The notes: generated by a model not told the origin, from the letters alone. DNA of 64,000 nucleotides from an uncultured bacterium (GCA_905216175.1 CAJMSV010000001.1:15094-79093); one strand, 5' to 3'. Positions 27,964 to 36,853 are shown, counted from the stretch's first letter. Program-made: numbers and translations.

Positions 27964-29358
27964 TTACTTCTTGCTCTCGGGCAAGACTAGATCCACGGCA
28001 GCGTCCTTGGCGGCATCGATGTGCTGAGCCACGACCGGCGTCTGCGGAAGGATCAGGTTAAGGACAATGGCCATGATGGCGGTGGGGGTTACGGCATTGG
28101 AGCCGATGACGGTGGACACCCAGGCGGGCATACCCTCGCCGGCAAGGCAACCGCTGGCCATCCAGATACCCAGGCCAAAGACGACGGAGGTGCCGACGAT
28201 AGTGGTAGTGCGCTGCGTGAGGCCCTCGCGGGTGAACATGCGCACGCCGTTCATGGTGATGGTGCCAAAGACGCCGACGGTCGCGCCGCCGATGACGGGC
28301 TGCGGGATAGCGGAAAGGACGGCAGAGAGCTGCGGGAACAGACCGGCGATGGCAAAGACGGCCGCGATGATCACAAAGACCCACTTGTTGACGACCTTGT
28401 TGGAGCAGATGATGCCCACGTTCTGGCCAAGGGCGCTGGTGGGAAGACCGCCCAGCAGGCCGCCGACCATAGAGGTGAGGCCCTGGGACACGATAGCGCC
28501 GGAGAGCTCGCGCTCGGTGGGCATACGGTCGATGGAGCCCAGGCAGGCGGCGGAGACGTCACCGATAACCTGGATGGCAACCATGGGGAACACGACGGCG
28601 AGGGTAATGCAGACCTCGGGATCAAACTCGAGCGCGTAGGGCATGAGCTTGGGAAGGGCGAAGACCTGAGCGGTGGCGACGCTGGAGAAGTCGATCATGC
28701 CAAAGGGGATGGAGACGATCATGCCAACGATCATGCCAAAGAACACGGATCCCAGCTTGAGCGTGCCCTTGCCAAAGTTGGCGAGCGCAAAGACCACGGC
28801 GAAGGTGATAAGAGCGACGCACCAGGCCTGCGGGGTGCCCCACAGCGGCGTACCCATACCGCCGGCCATATACTTGACGGCCGTGGGATACAGCGAAACG
28901 CCGATGGAGAAGATGACCGTACCGGTCACGACGGGCGGGAACAGCCACTTGATCTTGCTGTAGGCCAGACCAAAGAGGACCGCGACGGCGCCGCCGACGA
29001 TCTCGCCGCCCAGCAGTGCACCAAAACTAAAGCCCGAGGCACCCATGGCCTGCAGGGCCGGCAGGAACGCGAACGAAACGCCCATGACGATGGGCAGGCC
29101 GCCGCCGATGCGACGGAAGGGAGCGAAGGCCTGAAGGGCCGTATCGATCGCCGAAAGAATGAGCGCGACCTGGATGATGTCGGTGCTCTGCTGGCTATTA
29201 AAGCCGTAGACGCCGGCCATGATGACCGCCGGGGTAATGATGCCGGCAAACGATGCCAGTACGTGCTGAAGGGCACACGGGATCATTTCCTTAACGGGAG
29301 GCATGCCTTCGCGAGTGAACAGGGCTTCAGTGCCGTTCGTAACCGTCTCCTGGGTCAT
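27964..29358 (-). CDS. uacT: NCS2-family purine (uric acid/xanthine) permease, UacT-like
   Basis: 464 residues with about 13 hydrophobic helices, of the nucleobase:cation symporter-2 family. The signature region reads SALGQNVGIICSNKV, matching QNxG of the NAT motif, with N where T is usual. FPMVAIQVIGD and GGATVGVFG mark two other conserved helices. The operon context argues for uric acid or xanthine as substrate; sequence alone cannot separate these. Inner membrane. First gene of the second purine operon, with a Fur-like site upstream. Confidence 0.85.
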   Translation of the reverse strand: MTQETVTNGTEALFTREGMPPVKEMIPCALQHVLASFAGIITPAVIMAGVYGFNSQQSTDIIQVALILSAIDTALQAFAPFRRIGGGLPIVMGVSFAFLPALQAMGASGFSFGALLGGEIVGGAVAVLFGLAYSKIKWLFPPVVTGTVIFSIGVSLYPTAVKYMAGGMGTPLWGTPQAWCVALITFAVVFALANFGKGTLKLGSVFFGMIVGMIVSIPFGMIDFSSVATAQVFALPKLMPYALEFDPEVCITLAVVFPMVAIQVIGDVSAACLGSIDRMPTERELSGAIVSQGLTSMVGGLLGGLPTSALGQNVGIICSNKVVNKWVFVIIAAVFAIAGLFPQLSAVLSAIPQPVIGGATVGVFGTITMNGVRMFTREGLTQRTTTIVGTSVVFGLGIWMASGCLAGEGMPAWVSTVIGSNAVTPTAIMAIVLNLILPQTPVVAQHIDAAKDAAVDLVLPESKK

Positions 29359-29456
29359 TTGACCACCAATCCTCGAAGTAGTTGTTTTCGCATCTAACGC
29401 TCTATTGTGACGCAGTGCGGGGTTGAGGTTGTGCCTTCATTGCATATCGTATTAAA

Positions 29457-29482
29457 GATGATTCTCATTCTCAATAATAATT
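29457..29482. promoter_or_regulatory. Fur-like box upstream of uacT
   Basis: On the minus strand GAGAATGAGAATCATC gives two tandem Fur-type hexamers (GAGAAT, consensus GATAAT) and the start of the inverted third. It lies about 100 nt before uacT in an AT-rich divergent gap (29359-29710) that otherwise holds no gene. Iron control would fit a locus rich in Fe-S enzymes, but this is inference. Confidence 0.4.
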
Positions 29483-29710
29483 TTTTGTTATCAGACTATT
29501 CTTCAGCTGAAATTACGCATTTCCGCAGGTCAGGAAAGTGTCTGGTCAAAATAACATCTAACATTTCTTTTGGTCAACCGTTTACCGCTAAATTCCTACC
29601 GTTCGTCTGCATTACGCAATGTACCTGCGGATATACGAGATGATGGGCAGTGTGTTACCATGAGAAAAAATTGTTATGAACATTTCCGATTTCACCCAAA
29701 GGAGTTGCCC

Positions 29711-30367
29711 GTGAACGAGACCGTACGTCGCTTTTTGCCGATGGTCGATTTTCTGGAGCAGATACTCGGCAAAAACAGCGAAATCGTGCTGCACGATTTC
29801 TCGGATCCCGACCACGCCATCGTCGATATTCGCAACGGCATCGTGAGCGGCCGCAAGGTCGGCGGTCCCGCCACCGATCTGGCACTCAAGATCATGCACG
29901 ACGCCAAGTATCGCGACCTGCCGTTTATTACGGGCTACGAGGGGCGCGGTGCCGGCGGCAAAACGTTGGAGTCAGCGACGTACTTTATCCGCGAGAATGA
30001 CGAGATCGTCGGTATGCTCTGCGTCAACACCGATCTCTCGACCGTGCGCTCCATCAACGCCATGGCGCAGCAGCTCATGGCGTGCTTCGACGCGGCGCCA
30101 ACGCGCACGGAGCCCGCCCCTATCGAGGTCGAAAGCCTTTCGGAGTCCACACAGGAGCTCATCGACCGCAGCATTGCCGAGTTGCTGAGCGCGCGTGGGC
30201 TGGATGTAGCGTCGCTTGGTCAGAGCGACCGCGTGGACGTCATTCGCCACCTCAACGGCAACGGGGTGTTCATGCTCAAGGGCGCTGTTGCCTGCGCCGC
30301 CACCGCGCTGGGCATCTCGGAGCCCAGCGTCTACCGCTACCTGCAAAAAGTCCGAAAGGAAGGCTAA
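29711..30367 (+). CDS. Second YheO-type PAS/HTH regulator, divergent from uacT
   Basis: 218 residues from GTG 29711 (AAAGGAG upstream; the frame's N-terminal extension is AT-rich and not conserved-looking). The YheO-like PAS domain has EIVLHDFSDPDHAIVDI and SGRKVGGPATD, and the C-terminal HTH has LGISEPSVYRYLQ. It is a paralogue of the regulator at 7273 (both carry HDF/HDL and SGRKxG). It is divergent from uacT as the other is from dpaL, so each half of the purine locus may have its own regulator. Confidence 0.8.
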   Translation: MNETVRRFLPMVDFLEQILGKNSEIVLHDFSDPDHAIVDIRNGIVSGRKVGGPATDLALKIMHDAKYRDLPFITGYEGRGAGGKTLESATYFIRENDEIVGMLCVNTDLSTVRSINAMAQQLMACFDAAPTRTEPAPIEVESLSESTQELIDRSIAELLSARGLDVASLGQSDRVDVIRHLNGNGVFMLKGAVACAATALGISEPSVYRYLQKVRKEG

Positions 30368-30411
30368 CGAGCAAAATGAAGCGCGGCTCCACAAGCGATC
30401 CGTCACTTAAC

Positions 30412-30449
30412 AAAAGACCCTGCAGCTCGCACGCGCTGCAGGGTCTTTT
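30412..30449. terminator. Bidirectional intrinsic terminator between the regulator and ridA
   Basis: A perfect 15-bp stem AAAAGACCCTGCAGC/GCTGCAGGGTCTTTT with an 8-nt loop and T-runs on both strands serves the convergent genes. Confidence 0.9.
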
Positions 30450-30479
30450 TGCATGTCATGTTTAGTTGTGGCCAACGCC

Positions 30480-30857
30480 TTAGAGAGCGGCAACGACCTC
30501 GATCTCGACCAGACCGCCAGCCGGAAGGGCGGCAACCTGGAAGGCGCTGCGCGCGGGGAACGGGGCCTCAAACTTGGAGGCGTAGATCTCGTTCACGGCG
30601 GCGAAGTCGGCGATGTCGGCCAGGTAGACCGTGGTCTTGACGACATCGGCAAAGGTAGCGCCGGCAGCGGTCAGCAGGGCCTCGACGTTGGCGAGGGACT
30701 GCTTGGCCTGGGCCTCGACGCCCTCGGGCATCTTGCCGGTCGCGGGATCGATGCCCAGCTGGCCGGACAGGAACACCATGTTGTCGGCCTGGATACCGGG
30801 GGAATACGGGCCGATGGCTGCGGGTGCGTTATCGGAAGACACGACGGTCTTGCTCAT
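30480..30857 (-). CDS. ridA: RidA family reactive-imine deaminase
   Basis: 125 residues from ATG 30857; the upstream frame runs through a palindrome and is not coding. The family removes reactive enamine/imine intermediates made by PLP enzymes. SGQLGIDPATGKMP and TTVYLADI are family motifs, and the conserved Arg is in PARSAFQVAALP. It lies near dpaL-type PLP chemistry, which may be why it sits beside the purine locus. It is monocistronic with a clear promoter. Confidence 0.88.
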   Translation of the reverse strand: MSKTVVSSDNAPAAIGPYSPGIQADNMVFLSGQLGIDPATGKMPEGVEAQAKQSLANVEALLTAAGATFADVVKTTVYLADIADFAAVNEIYASKFEAPFPARSAFQVAALPAGGLVEIEVVAAL

Positions 30858-30890
30858 GTTTTTCTCCTTACGATCAATTGAGAGAGCGTG

Positions 30891-30975
30891 AGCGCGGTGT
30901 TCACACCGGGAGGCACAGTTCGGTCTGAACACCGCGCTTGATTGGGATAGTACTCAAGGTTTCTGTTTGATGCAA
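30891..30975 (-). promoter_or_regulatory. ridA promoter with a 13-bp stem at the start of the transcript
   Basis: On the minus strand the -35 TTGCAT (30970-30975) and -10 TACTAT (30947-30952) are 17 nt apart. The predicted start, near 30940, is followed at once by AGCGCGGTGTTCA (30926-30938) pairing perfectly with 30891-30903 over a 22-nt loop. The stem ends about 35 nt before the start codon. It may stabilise the mRNA or act as a sensor or operator. Confidence 0.65.
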
Positions 30976-31157
30976 GAATATTATCAGCTTGCGAGAATAT
31001 TTTATCGCCCAACGGTTTCCCCGAACCGCTGAACGGTTCTCATGTGGAGCAGCCAGTCCAAGCTGCTGAAGACTTTGTCCTGCTTAGGCTGCGGGCATCG
31101 TCCATCGCAGCGACGCCACTATACTTTTGAATATCTGAGCATTTTGAAAGGCAGGAT

Positions 31158-33653
31158 ATGACCGCAACCGCCAGCCGAACCACTAACCGCAGGCCCGAGC
31201 TTTTGGCCCCCGCCGGAGGCCCGGAGCCCTTTGCCGCCGCGCTCGCCGCCGGGGCAGACGCCATCTACTGCGGCATGGGCAGCTTCAACGCCCGCCGCAA
31301 GGCAACCAACTTTACCGACGAGGCCTTTGAGCAAGCCTGCCGCGCCGCGCATCTAGCCGGGTCGCGCGTCTACGTCACGGTCAACATCGTCATCAAGCAG
31401 TCCGAGATGGGCGATGCACTGCAGCTCATTCATCGCTGCTCCACGCTGGGCGCCGATGCCTTCATTATCCAGGACTGGGGTCTGTTCTTTGAGGTCAAGC
31501 GCACCATGCCCGGCATCGAGACACATATCTCGACCCAGGCGAACATCCACGACGACCGCGGAACCCTTTGGTGCCGTGAGCAGGGCGCCGACCGCGTGAC
31601 TCTCTCGCGCGAGCTCTCCATCGACGAAATCGCCGCCATTCACGACGCCGCGCCCGATGTGGACCTTGAGGTCTTCAGCCATGGCGCCATCTGCTTTTGC
31701 TACTCGGGCCTATGCCTGCTCTCGAGTTTTGCCATGGCGGGCCGCTCGGCCAACCGCGGCATGTGCGCTCAGCCCTGTCGCCTGCCTTACGAGCTGATCA
31801 ACGAGAACGGCCGCGCGCTCTCCCCCGCCGGTCGCGGGCGCGCGCTGTGCCCGCGCGACACCAACACGTCGCAGCTTGTTCGCCGTCTGTATGACGCCGG
31901 CGCCGCATCGCTCAAGCTCGAGGGCCGCAGGAAGGCCCCCGATTACGTGTATTCCATCGTCGACGTGTATCGTCATCAGATTGATGACATGCTGGCCGAT
32001 GTTTCGACCTCTAAGGATGAGGATGCGGCCCGCCAGCGACAGCTCAAGCGCTGCTTTACCCGCGACTTTACGCACGCCTACCAAGACGGTACCTCGGGTG
32101 ACGAGATGATGAGCTACGAGCGCTCCAACAACCGCGGCCAGATCGTGGGCACGGTGCTCGGCAGCCGCCTGGCCAACCGCGATGTACGCGGGCTCAAGCC
32201 CGACGACCGCCGTCGCCGCGCCGCCATCGCCCGCATTGAGCTGTTTGAGCCCGTGGGCAAGGGCGACCTGCTGGAGCTCCGCCACGATAACGAGTTTGAC
32301 CAGTTCCTGACCACCATTGCCGCCGATGATGCCGCTGCCGGCGATGTTATCGAGTGTCGCGTGCCCCGTAGCATGCCCGAGGGCTGCCGTGTGCGCGTGA
32401 TTCGAAGCCAGCGCGCCATTGACGCCGCCGGCGCCGCGCTCAAGCGCGATGTACTGCGCCGCCGCGCCGTAGACGTGTCCGTTGTGGCGCGTCTGGGCGA
32501 GCCGTTTGCCGTTACGCTCACCTGTTGCGACGATCCTTCGCTTACGGCCACGGCCACGGGCTTTACCGTCGAGGCTGCCAAGACCCGCGCCGTCGAGGCA
32601 TCCGATCTGGTTGAGCACGTCGGGCGCATGGGCTCCTCTCCCTTTGAGGCCGCAAGCTTTGACGTTTCGCTCGACGCCGGCTGCGGTATGGGCTTTTCCG
32701 CCGTGCACAAGGTGCGCGCCGCCGCTTGTAAGGCGCTGGAAGAGGCCATTCTGGCACCGTACGAGGAGCGCGCGAAAACGCTCGAGCTGCCGGCGATTGT
32801 AACCAGTGATTCCCGCCCCGCGCCCGAGCACTACCGCGATGAGCCGCAGATCTGCGCCACCGTCACCTCGCTCGAGGCCGCCGAGGCCGCTCGCGCCGAG
32901 GGTGTAACGCGCATCTACATGACCACCGACGCGCTCGATGCGGCCGAGCTCTCCCCCGCCGATGCATTTGAGCAGGGCATCGTACCCGTACTCGACGAGG
33001 TCTGCCGCGCCGTTGACCACGTACGCGTCGACCCGTGGGTTGTTGCCGGCGCCACGGTCGCTATTGGCAACATCTCTGAGCTTGCCCTGGCCGCCCAGGT
33101 TGGCGCCGCGGCCGAGATTCGCTCTTGCCTGCCGGTGCACAACACGCCCTGCATGGAGGCGCTTGCCGAGCGCGGAGCCGGTGCGTTTTGGCTCTCGCCC
33201 GAGATCACGCTCGACGAGATTGTCTCGCTCGGCGCCGCCACGCCCGCAGCCCTGGGCATCACCGTTTTCGGCCGCCCGCGCGTTATGACGAGCGAGCACT
33301 GCATCCTGCAGGTGGCCAATGGCTGCATCCACGATTGCGCCAACTGCCGTCTGCGCGCCCGCAAGTTGTCGCTCAAGAATATCGACGGCAAGGTCATGCC
33401 CGTGCGCACCGACATCCATGGCCGCTCTCGCTTGTACGACGCCTACCCCATCGACCTCACACCGCAAGTTCCGCAGTTGCTCGACGCCGGCGTCCGTCGT
33501 CTTATGGTCGACGGAACCCTGCTCGAGGCCGAAGAGGTGGGCCGAGCCGTCGCACGCGTCCGTCGCGCCGTCGAGGCGGCTCAAGCCGGCCGTAAGCCCG
33601 CCGCCCGCCTGCGCGGGGCGACCTCGGGCTGCATGTTTGTGGGAATCAGCTAA
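31158..33653 (+). CDS. Peptidase U32 family protein (RlhA-like)
   Basis: 831 residues. The N-terminal U32 domain opens with PELLAPAGGPEPFAAAL and contains GRSANRGMCAQPCRLPY, the family's signature with metal-binding Cys. A DUF3656-like middle and a second U32-like half with NGCIHDCANCRLRARK follow. E. coli RlhA of this family makes 5-hydroxycytidine 2501 in 23S rRNA; other members act on collagen or are of unknown use. The length is that of the long RlhA type. It is followed 15 nt later by a pseudouridine synthase, which supports an RNA-modification role. Confidence 0.8.
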   Translation: MTATASRTTNRRPELLAPAGGPEPFAAALAAGADAIYCGMGSFNARRKATNFTDEAFEQACRAAHLAGSRVYVTVNIVIKQSEMGDALQLIHRCSTLGADAFIIQDWGLFFEVKRTMPGIETHISTQANIHDDRGTLWCREQGADRVTLSRELSIDEIAAIHDAAPDVDLEVFSHGAICFCYSGLCLLSSFAMAGRSANRGMCAQPCRLPYELINENGRALSPAGRGRALCPRDTNTSQLVRRLYDAGAASLKLEGRRKAPDYVYSIVDVYRHQIDDMLADVSTSKDEDAARQRQLKRCFTRDFTHAYQDGTSGDEMMSYERSNNRGQIVGTVLGSRLANRDVRGLKPDDRRRRAAIARIELFEPVGKGDLLELRHDNEFDQFLTTIAADDAAAGDVIECRVPRSMPEGCRVRVIRSQRAIDAAGAALKRDVLRRRAVDVSVVARLGEPFAVTLTCCDDPSLTATATGFTVEAAKTRAVEASDLVEHVGRMGSSPFEAASFDVSLDAGCGMGFSAVHKVRAAACKALEEAILAPYEERAKTLELPAIVTSDSRPAPEHYRDEPQICATVTSLEAAEAARAEGVTRIYMTTDALDAAELSPADAFEQGIVPVLDEVCRAVDHVRVDPWVVAGATVAIGNISELALAAQVGAAAEIRSCLPVHNTPCMEALAERGAGAFWLSPEITLDEIVSLGAATPAALGITVFGRPRVMTSEHCILQVANGCIHDCANCRLRARKLSLKNIDGKVMPVRTDIHGRSRLYDAYPIDLTPQVPQLLDAGVRRLMVDGTLLEAEEVGRAVARVRRAVEAAQAGRKPAARLRGATSGCMFVGIS

Positions 33654-33668
33654 CCGAAAGGCTTACAC

Positions 33669-34328
33669 GTGAACGAAGAACCTCAAGTCCTCTACTGCGA
33701 CGCCTGGCTCATGGCCATCGACAAGCCCGCTGGCATGATCGTCCACGGTGACGGCACCGGCGAGCGCACACTTACCGACTACGCTAGCGACCTTTTGTTG
33801 GCGATGGGCGACGGCTTTGCCGCGACTGACATGCAGCCGCTCAACCGCCTGGACCGCAACACCACCGGCGTGGTGTTGTTCTCGCTCGACAAGCAGACGC
33901 AACCCGCTTTTGACCAGATGATCATCGACCACGCATTCGAAAAGCACTATCTGGCGCTCGCCGAGGGCAAGATCGACTGGAACGATAAGCTCATCGACAA
34001 GCCCATCGCCCGCGACCGCCACGACAGCCGCAAGATGCGCGTTGGCGCCAGCGGCAAGCCGTCTCAGACGCGCGTCAAGGTGCTCAAGCGTCTTAAGAGC
34101 CGCCGTGGCCTGCCCACGCGCTCGTATATTGATGTCGAGTTGCTCACCGGTCGCAAACACCAGATCCGTGTGCACCTGGCCAGCGAGCATCACCCCCTGG
34201 TTGGCGACGACCTGTACGGAACGCCGCGCCCCTGTGGCCTGATGCTCCACGCCCACAGCGTGTCCTTTACGCATCCCGTTACCAGCGAGCACATCCACAT
34301 CGAAGCCCCCTGCCCCTGGGAGCCCTAA
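33669..34328 (+). CDS. RluA-family pseudouridine synthase
   Basis: 219 residues from GTG 33669. NRLDRNTTG contains the catalytic Asp (D62), IDKPAGMIVH opens the domain, and TGRKHQIRVHLA is the second conserved motif. There is no S4 domain, so it resembles short TruC/RluA-type enzymes; the target (rRNA or tRNA) cannot be told. Probably co-transcribed with the U32 gene. Confidence 0.87.
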   Translation: MNEEPQVLYCDAWLMAIDKPAGMIVHGDGTGERTLTDYASDLLLAMGDGFAATDMQPLNRLDRNTTGVVLFSLDKQTQPAFDQMIIDHAFEKHYLALAEGKIDWNDKLIDKPIARDRHDSRKMRVGASGKPSQTRVKVLKRLKSRRGLPTRSYIDVELLTGRKHQIRVHLASEHHPLVGDDLYGTPRPCGLMLHAHSVSFTHPVTSEHIHIEAPCPWEP

Positions 34329-34363
34329 ACCACCACAATGGGGACAGGCACCTTTGTGGTGGT
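34329..34363 (+). repeat. REP-like hairpin, GGGGACAGG core
   Basis: ACCACCACAA pairs perfectly with TTGTGGTGGT around TGGGGACAGGCACCT. One of nine related elements in the window. Confidence 0.75.
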
Positions 34364-34396
34364 TTTGCCGCAATGGCCCAGCCACGGTCCCAAAAC

Positions 34397-34614
34397 GTCT
34401 CGATCTGTAACAGTTAAAACCCATTTTCCGGTCTGTCTGTTACAGATCGAGACATTCGAATCTCCCTCAAGGAAAAATCTCAATCTATAACAATAACTCG
34501 GCAAAATCGGTCCCAGATGTTACAGATCGAGACAAAGGGACGGCGCGGTTCGGAAGAATCTCAATCTGTAACATCTAACCCACTTTTAACGGTCTAGTTG
34601 TTACAGACTTAGAC
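34397..34614. repeat. Three tandem hairpins with TCTCGATCTGTAACA arms
   Basis: Hairpin 1: 34397-34413 with 34437-34453 (17 bp, perfect). Hairpin 2: 34478-34492 with 34518-34533. Hairpin 3: 34559-34573 with 34599-34614. Arms are variants of TCTCRATCTRTAACA/TGTTACAGAYYKAGA, and loops share ACCCAYTTT and CGGTC-like blocks. Located in the gap after the pseudouridine synthase. No known family recognised. Confidence 0.75.
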
Positions 34615-34634
34615 AAAACGGCAGACAACAATAG

Positions 34635-34666
34635 CGGCATCGCCCGTAATGGACGTTGCCGTTTTT
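34635..34666 (+). terminator. Terminator-like hairpin after the U32-pseudouridine synthase pair
   Basis: CGGCATCG pairs with CGTTGCCG (one mismatch) and is followed by five T. Confidence 0.55.
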
Positions 34667-34697
34667 CTATTGAGAAAACTACTCGGTTTTCGTTACT

Positions 34698-34734
34698 AAC
34701 CGCCACAGTGGGGACAGGCACCTTTGTGGTGGTT
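34698..34734 (+). repeat. REP-like hairpin, GGGGACAGG core (second copy here)
   Basis: AACCGCCACAG pairs with TTGTGGTGGTT (two G-T type differences) around the same TGGGGACAGGCACCT core as at 34339. It overlaps no gene. Confidence 0.7.
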
Positions 34735-34756
34735 TTGGCCTTACTTCGCCCCGTTG

Positions 34757-35503
34757 CTAAACCGTGATGACGTTTTCCATCGTCTGGTACTTGGCGGGCA
34801 CCTCGCCCGCGGTGATAACCGTTGCGTCACGGAAGTCCGCGAATTTTACGGGAGCCACCATGCCAAACTTACTGGCGTCCGAGATTACGAAGCGTTTGGC
34901 TGTATGGCGCATCGAGATACGCTTGACCTGCGCTTCCTCGATATCGGGCGTCGTAAAGCCCTGCTCGGCGGCAATGCCGTTAGAACCCCAAAAGCCGCAG
35001 TTAAAGTTGTAGCGGTCTAGGGTTGCCAGAGCATCGGGGCCAACGAGCGCCTCGGTCTCGGGTTTAAGCTCGCCGCCCAGCACCACGGTGCGCATGCCGC
35101 GCACAGCGAGATGCTGAGCATGGAGCACGGAATCAGTCACATAGGTGACCGATTCGAGATGCGGAAGATGCTCGATGAGTCTGAGCGTTGTCGAACCCGA
35201 ATCGATGTACACAAAGCTCTCGGGCTCCACGAGCGCCGCGGCGCGGGCGCAGATACGCTCCTTGTCGTCGTTATGGAGATCACTGCGCTCACTGATCGTT
35301 AGGTCGCGCGTCACGTGCGCGCGCTCAAGACTTGTCGCGCCACCGTGCACCTTGGCGATGCGGTGCGCTCGGTCGAGCGTCTGTAGGTCGCGTCGAATGG
35401 TAGAGGCCGTCACGCCCAGGGCATCGACAAGCTCGGGCACCGTTACCGAGCCAGCCTGCTGCACCATCGACACGATCGTATTGAGCCTATCTTCCGCAAG
35501 CAT
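34757..35503 (-). CDS. DeoR/GlpR family transcriptional regulator
   Basis: 248 residues. The N-terminal HTH_DeoR (MLAEDRLNTIVSMVQQ, then VTASTIRRDLQTLD) is followed by a sugar-phosphate-sensing DeoRC domain (DSGSTTLRLIEHL). Members usually repress sugar or polyol genes until a phosphorylated intermediate binds. It lies 3 nt after the oxidoreductase gene, so the two form an operon. TAAACG repeats upstream of that gene are the likely operators. Confidence 0.87.
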   Translation of the reverse strand: MLAEDRLNTIVSMVQQAGSVTVPELVDALGVTASTIRRDLQTLDRAHRIAKVHGGATSLERAHVTRDLTISERSDLHNDDKERICARAAALVEPESFVYIDSGSTTLRLIEHLPHLESVTYVTDSVLHAQHLAVRGMRTVVLGGELKPETEALVGPDALATLDRYNFNCGFWGSNGIAAEQGFTTPDIEEAQVKRISMRHTAKRFVISDASKFGMVAPVKFADFRDATVITAGEVPAKYQTMENVITV

Positions 35504-35506
35504 CGC

Positions 35507-36586
35507 TTACTCCTCCTCGGGGTAGACGACTCCCCAATCGGCGCGGAGCTTGGTCATGAGCTCCATCACATCAGAAGCATAATCCAGAAGCTCACGCTTG
35601 GAATCGTCGCCGGCGACGGCCTGCTCGAGGTCAGCCATCTCGTAGCACAGGGCATAAGCCTCGGTGCCCGCGGCGACCTCCTCGCGATGACCGTCCGCGG
35701 TCCACACGATCGTCGCGTGATCGGCGCGCGGATACTCGTTGACCTCGATATAGCAATTGTCAAAGCTGATAACCGAGCGCTTTGGCTGCTTGGAGTGGAG
35801 CGTAAGGCTCACGACGCCCAGCTGCTGCTCGGCATTGCGGCAGACGATGCCGCCTGCAACGTCCACGCCGGTCTCGCAGGTGTTACCCAGAGACACGACC
35901 TCGACGGGCTGGCTCGCCATAAACAGGCGCATGACGGACAGGGCGTATACGCCAATATCGAGCATGGCACCGCCGGCGAGGTTGCGATTGTAGAAACGGT
36001 TGGTCAGGTCGCCGTACTCCTTGTAGCTACCAAAGTTGAGCTGAGCGAGGTTCATGCGGCCAAACTCGCCGGCATCCATGCGGCGGCGCAGCTCTTGATA
36101 CAAGGGCATGTGGAGCACCGTGGTAGCGTCCATAAGGACCACGTTGTGTTCGGCGGCAATGGCGCGGGCCTCATCGAGCTCGGCGGAGTTGAGCGTGATG
36201 GCCTTCTCGCAGAGAACGTGCTTGCCGGCCGCCAGGGCGGCGCGCAGATAGGTGATATGGGTGTTGTGCGGGGTGGTGATGTAGACGGCGTCGATGTCAG
36301 GATCGGCGTAGAGATCCTCAACCGTGTCATAGACCTTCTCGACGCCGTACTGGTCGGCAAAAGTCTGAGCCTTGGTGAGCGTGCGGTTGGCAACGCCCGT
36401 AAGCTTGCGGCCGGCCAGGGCAAGGGACTGAGCCATCTGGTTGGCAATAACGCCGCAACCGATCACAGCCCAACGGAGCTCGGGAGCCGTAAAGATGTCG
36501 TTAGGGAACGGCTTGTCCTGGACCGAAGCAAATGCTGCTTTGGCGGCTGCCGCGGCGTCGAGTGGAGCCTGCTTGGAATCTGCCAT
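35507..36586 (-). CDS. Gfo/Idh/MocA family oxidoreductase
   Basis: 359 residues. After about 35 residues of extra N-terminus comes the NAD(P) site VIGCGVIANQMAQ; the conserved EKP loop reads EKAITL here. The C-terminal beta-sheet domain follows (GGAMLDIGVYALS). Substrates are usually sugars, inositols or their derivatives; which one cannot be told. Operon with the DeoR gene. Confidence 0.83.
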   Translation of the reverse strand: MADSKQAPLDAAAAAKAAFASVQDKPFPNDIFTAPELRWAVIGCGVIANQMAQSLALAGRKLTGVANRTLTKAQTFADQYGVEKVYDTVEDLYADPDIDAVYITTPHNTHITYLRAALAAGKHVLCEKAITLNSAELDEARAIAAEHNVVLMDATTVLHMPLYQELRRRMDAGEFGRMNLAQLNFGSYKEYGDLTNRFYNRNLAGGAMLDIGVYALSVMRLFMASQPVEVVSLGNTCETGVDVAGGIVCRNAEQQLGVVSLTLHSKQPKRSVISFDNCYIEVNEYPRADHATIVWTADGHREEVAAGTEAYALCYEMADLEQAVAGDDSKRELLDYASDVMELMTKLRADWGVVYPEEE

Positions 36587-36681
36587 TATGTGTCTCCTGT
36601 GTCATAGAACGTCTTGCATTTCTGACAGCTCTATATTCGCACAAACACGCGCTTTGTGCGCGTTTTTGCGTATCTCACCGC

Positions 36682-36761
36682 TAAACGGTCATTATTGTCC
36701 CGTAAACGGCGCATATATACGCATAGGTGCGTAATTAAACGCAATCTAACACGCATAAACG
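36682..36761 (-). promoter_or_regulatory. Four TAAACG direct repeats upstream of the oxidoreductase-DeoR operon
   Basis: TAAACG occurs at 36682, 36703, 36736 and 36756, spaced 21, 33 and 20 nt, about two, three and two helical turns. All face the same way. The region (36587-36913) is rich in CGCA/TGCG and holds no gene. DeoR proteins often bind such phased short repeats. Confidence 0.55.
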
Positions 36762-36814
36762 CGCACACAAGCAATTTATACAGCACGACCCGCTCATTTA
36801 TGCTTACCCAGTTA

Positions 36815-36848
36815 GGGTACTCATTTAAGCCTGTCCCCAATGAGTAGG
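36815..36848 (-). repeat. REP-like hairpin, GGGGACAGG core
   Basis: TACTCATT (36818-36825) pairs with AATGAGTA (36839-36846) around CCTGTCCCC (reverse orientation). Confidence 0.7.
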
Positions 36849-36853
36849 GATAG

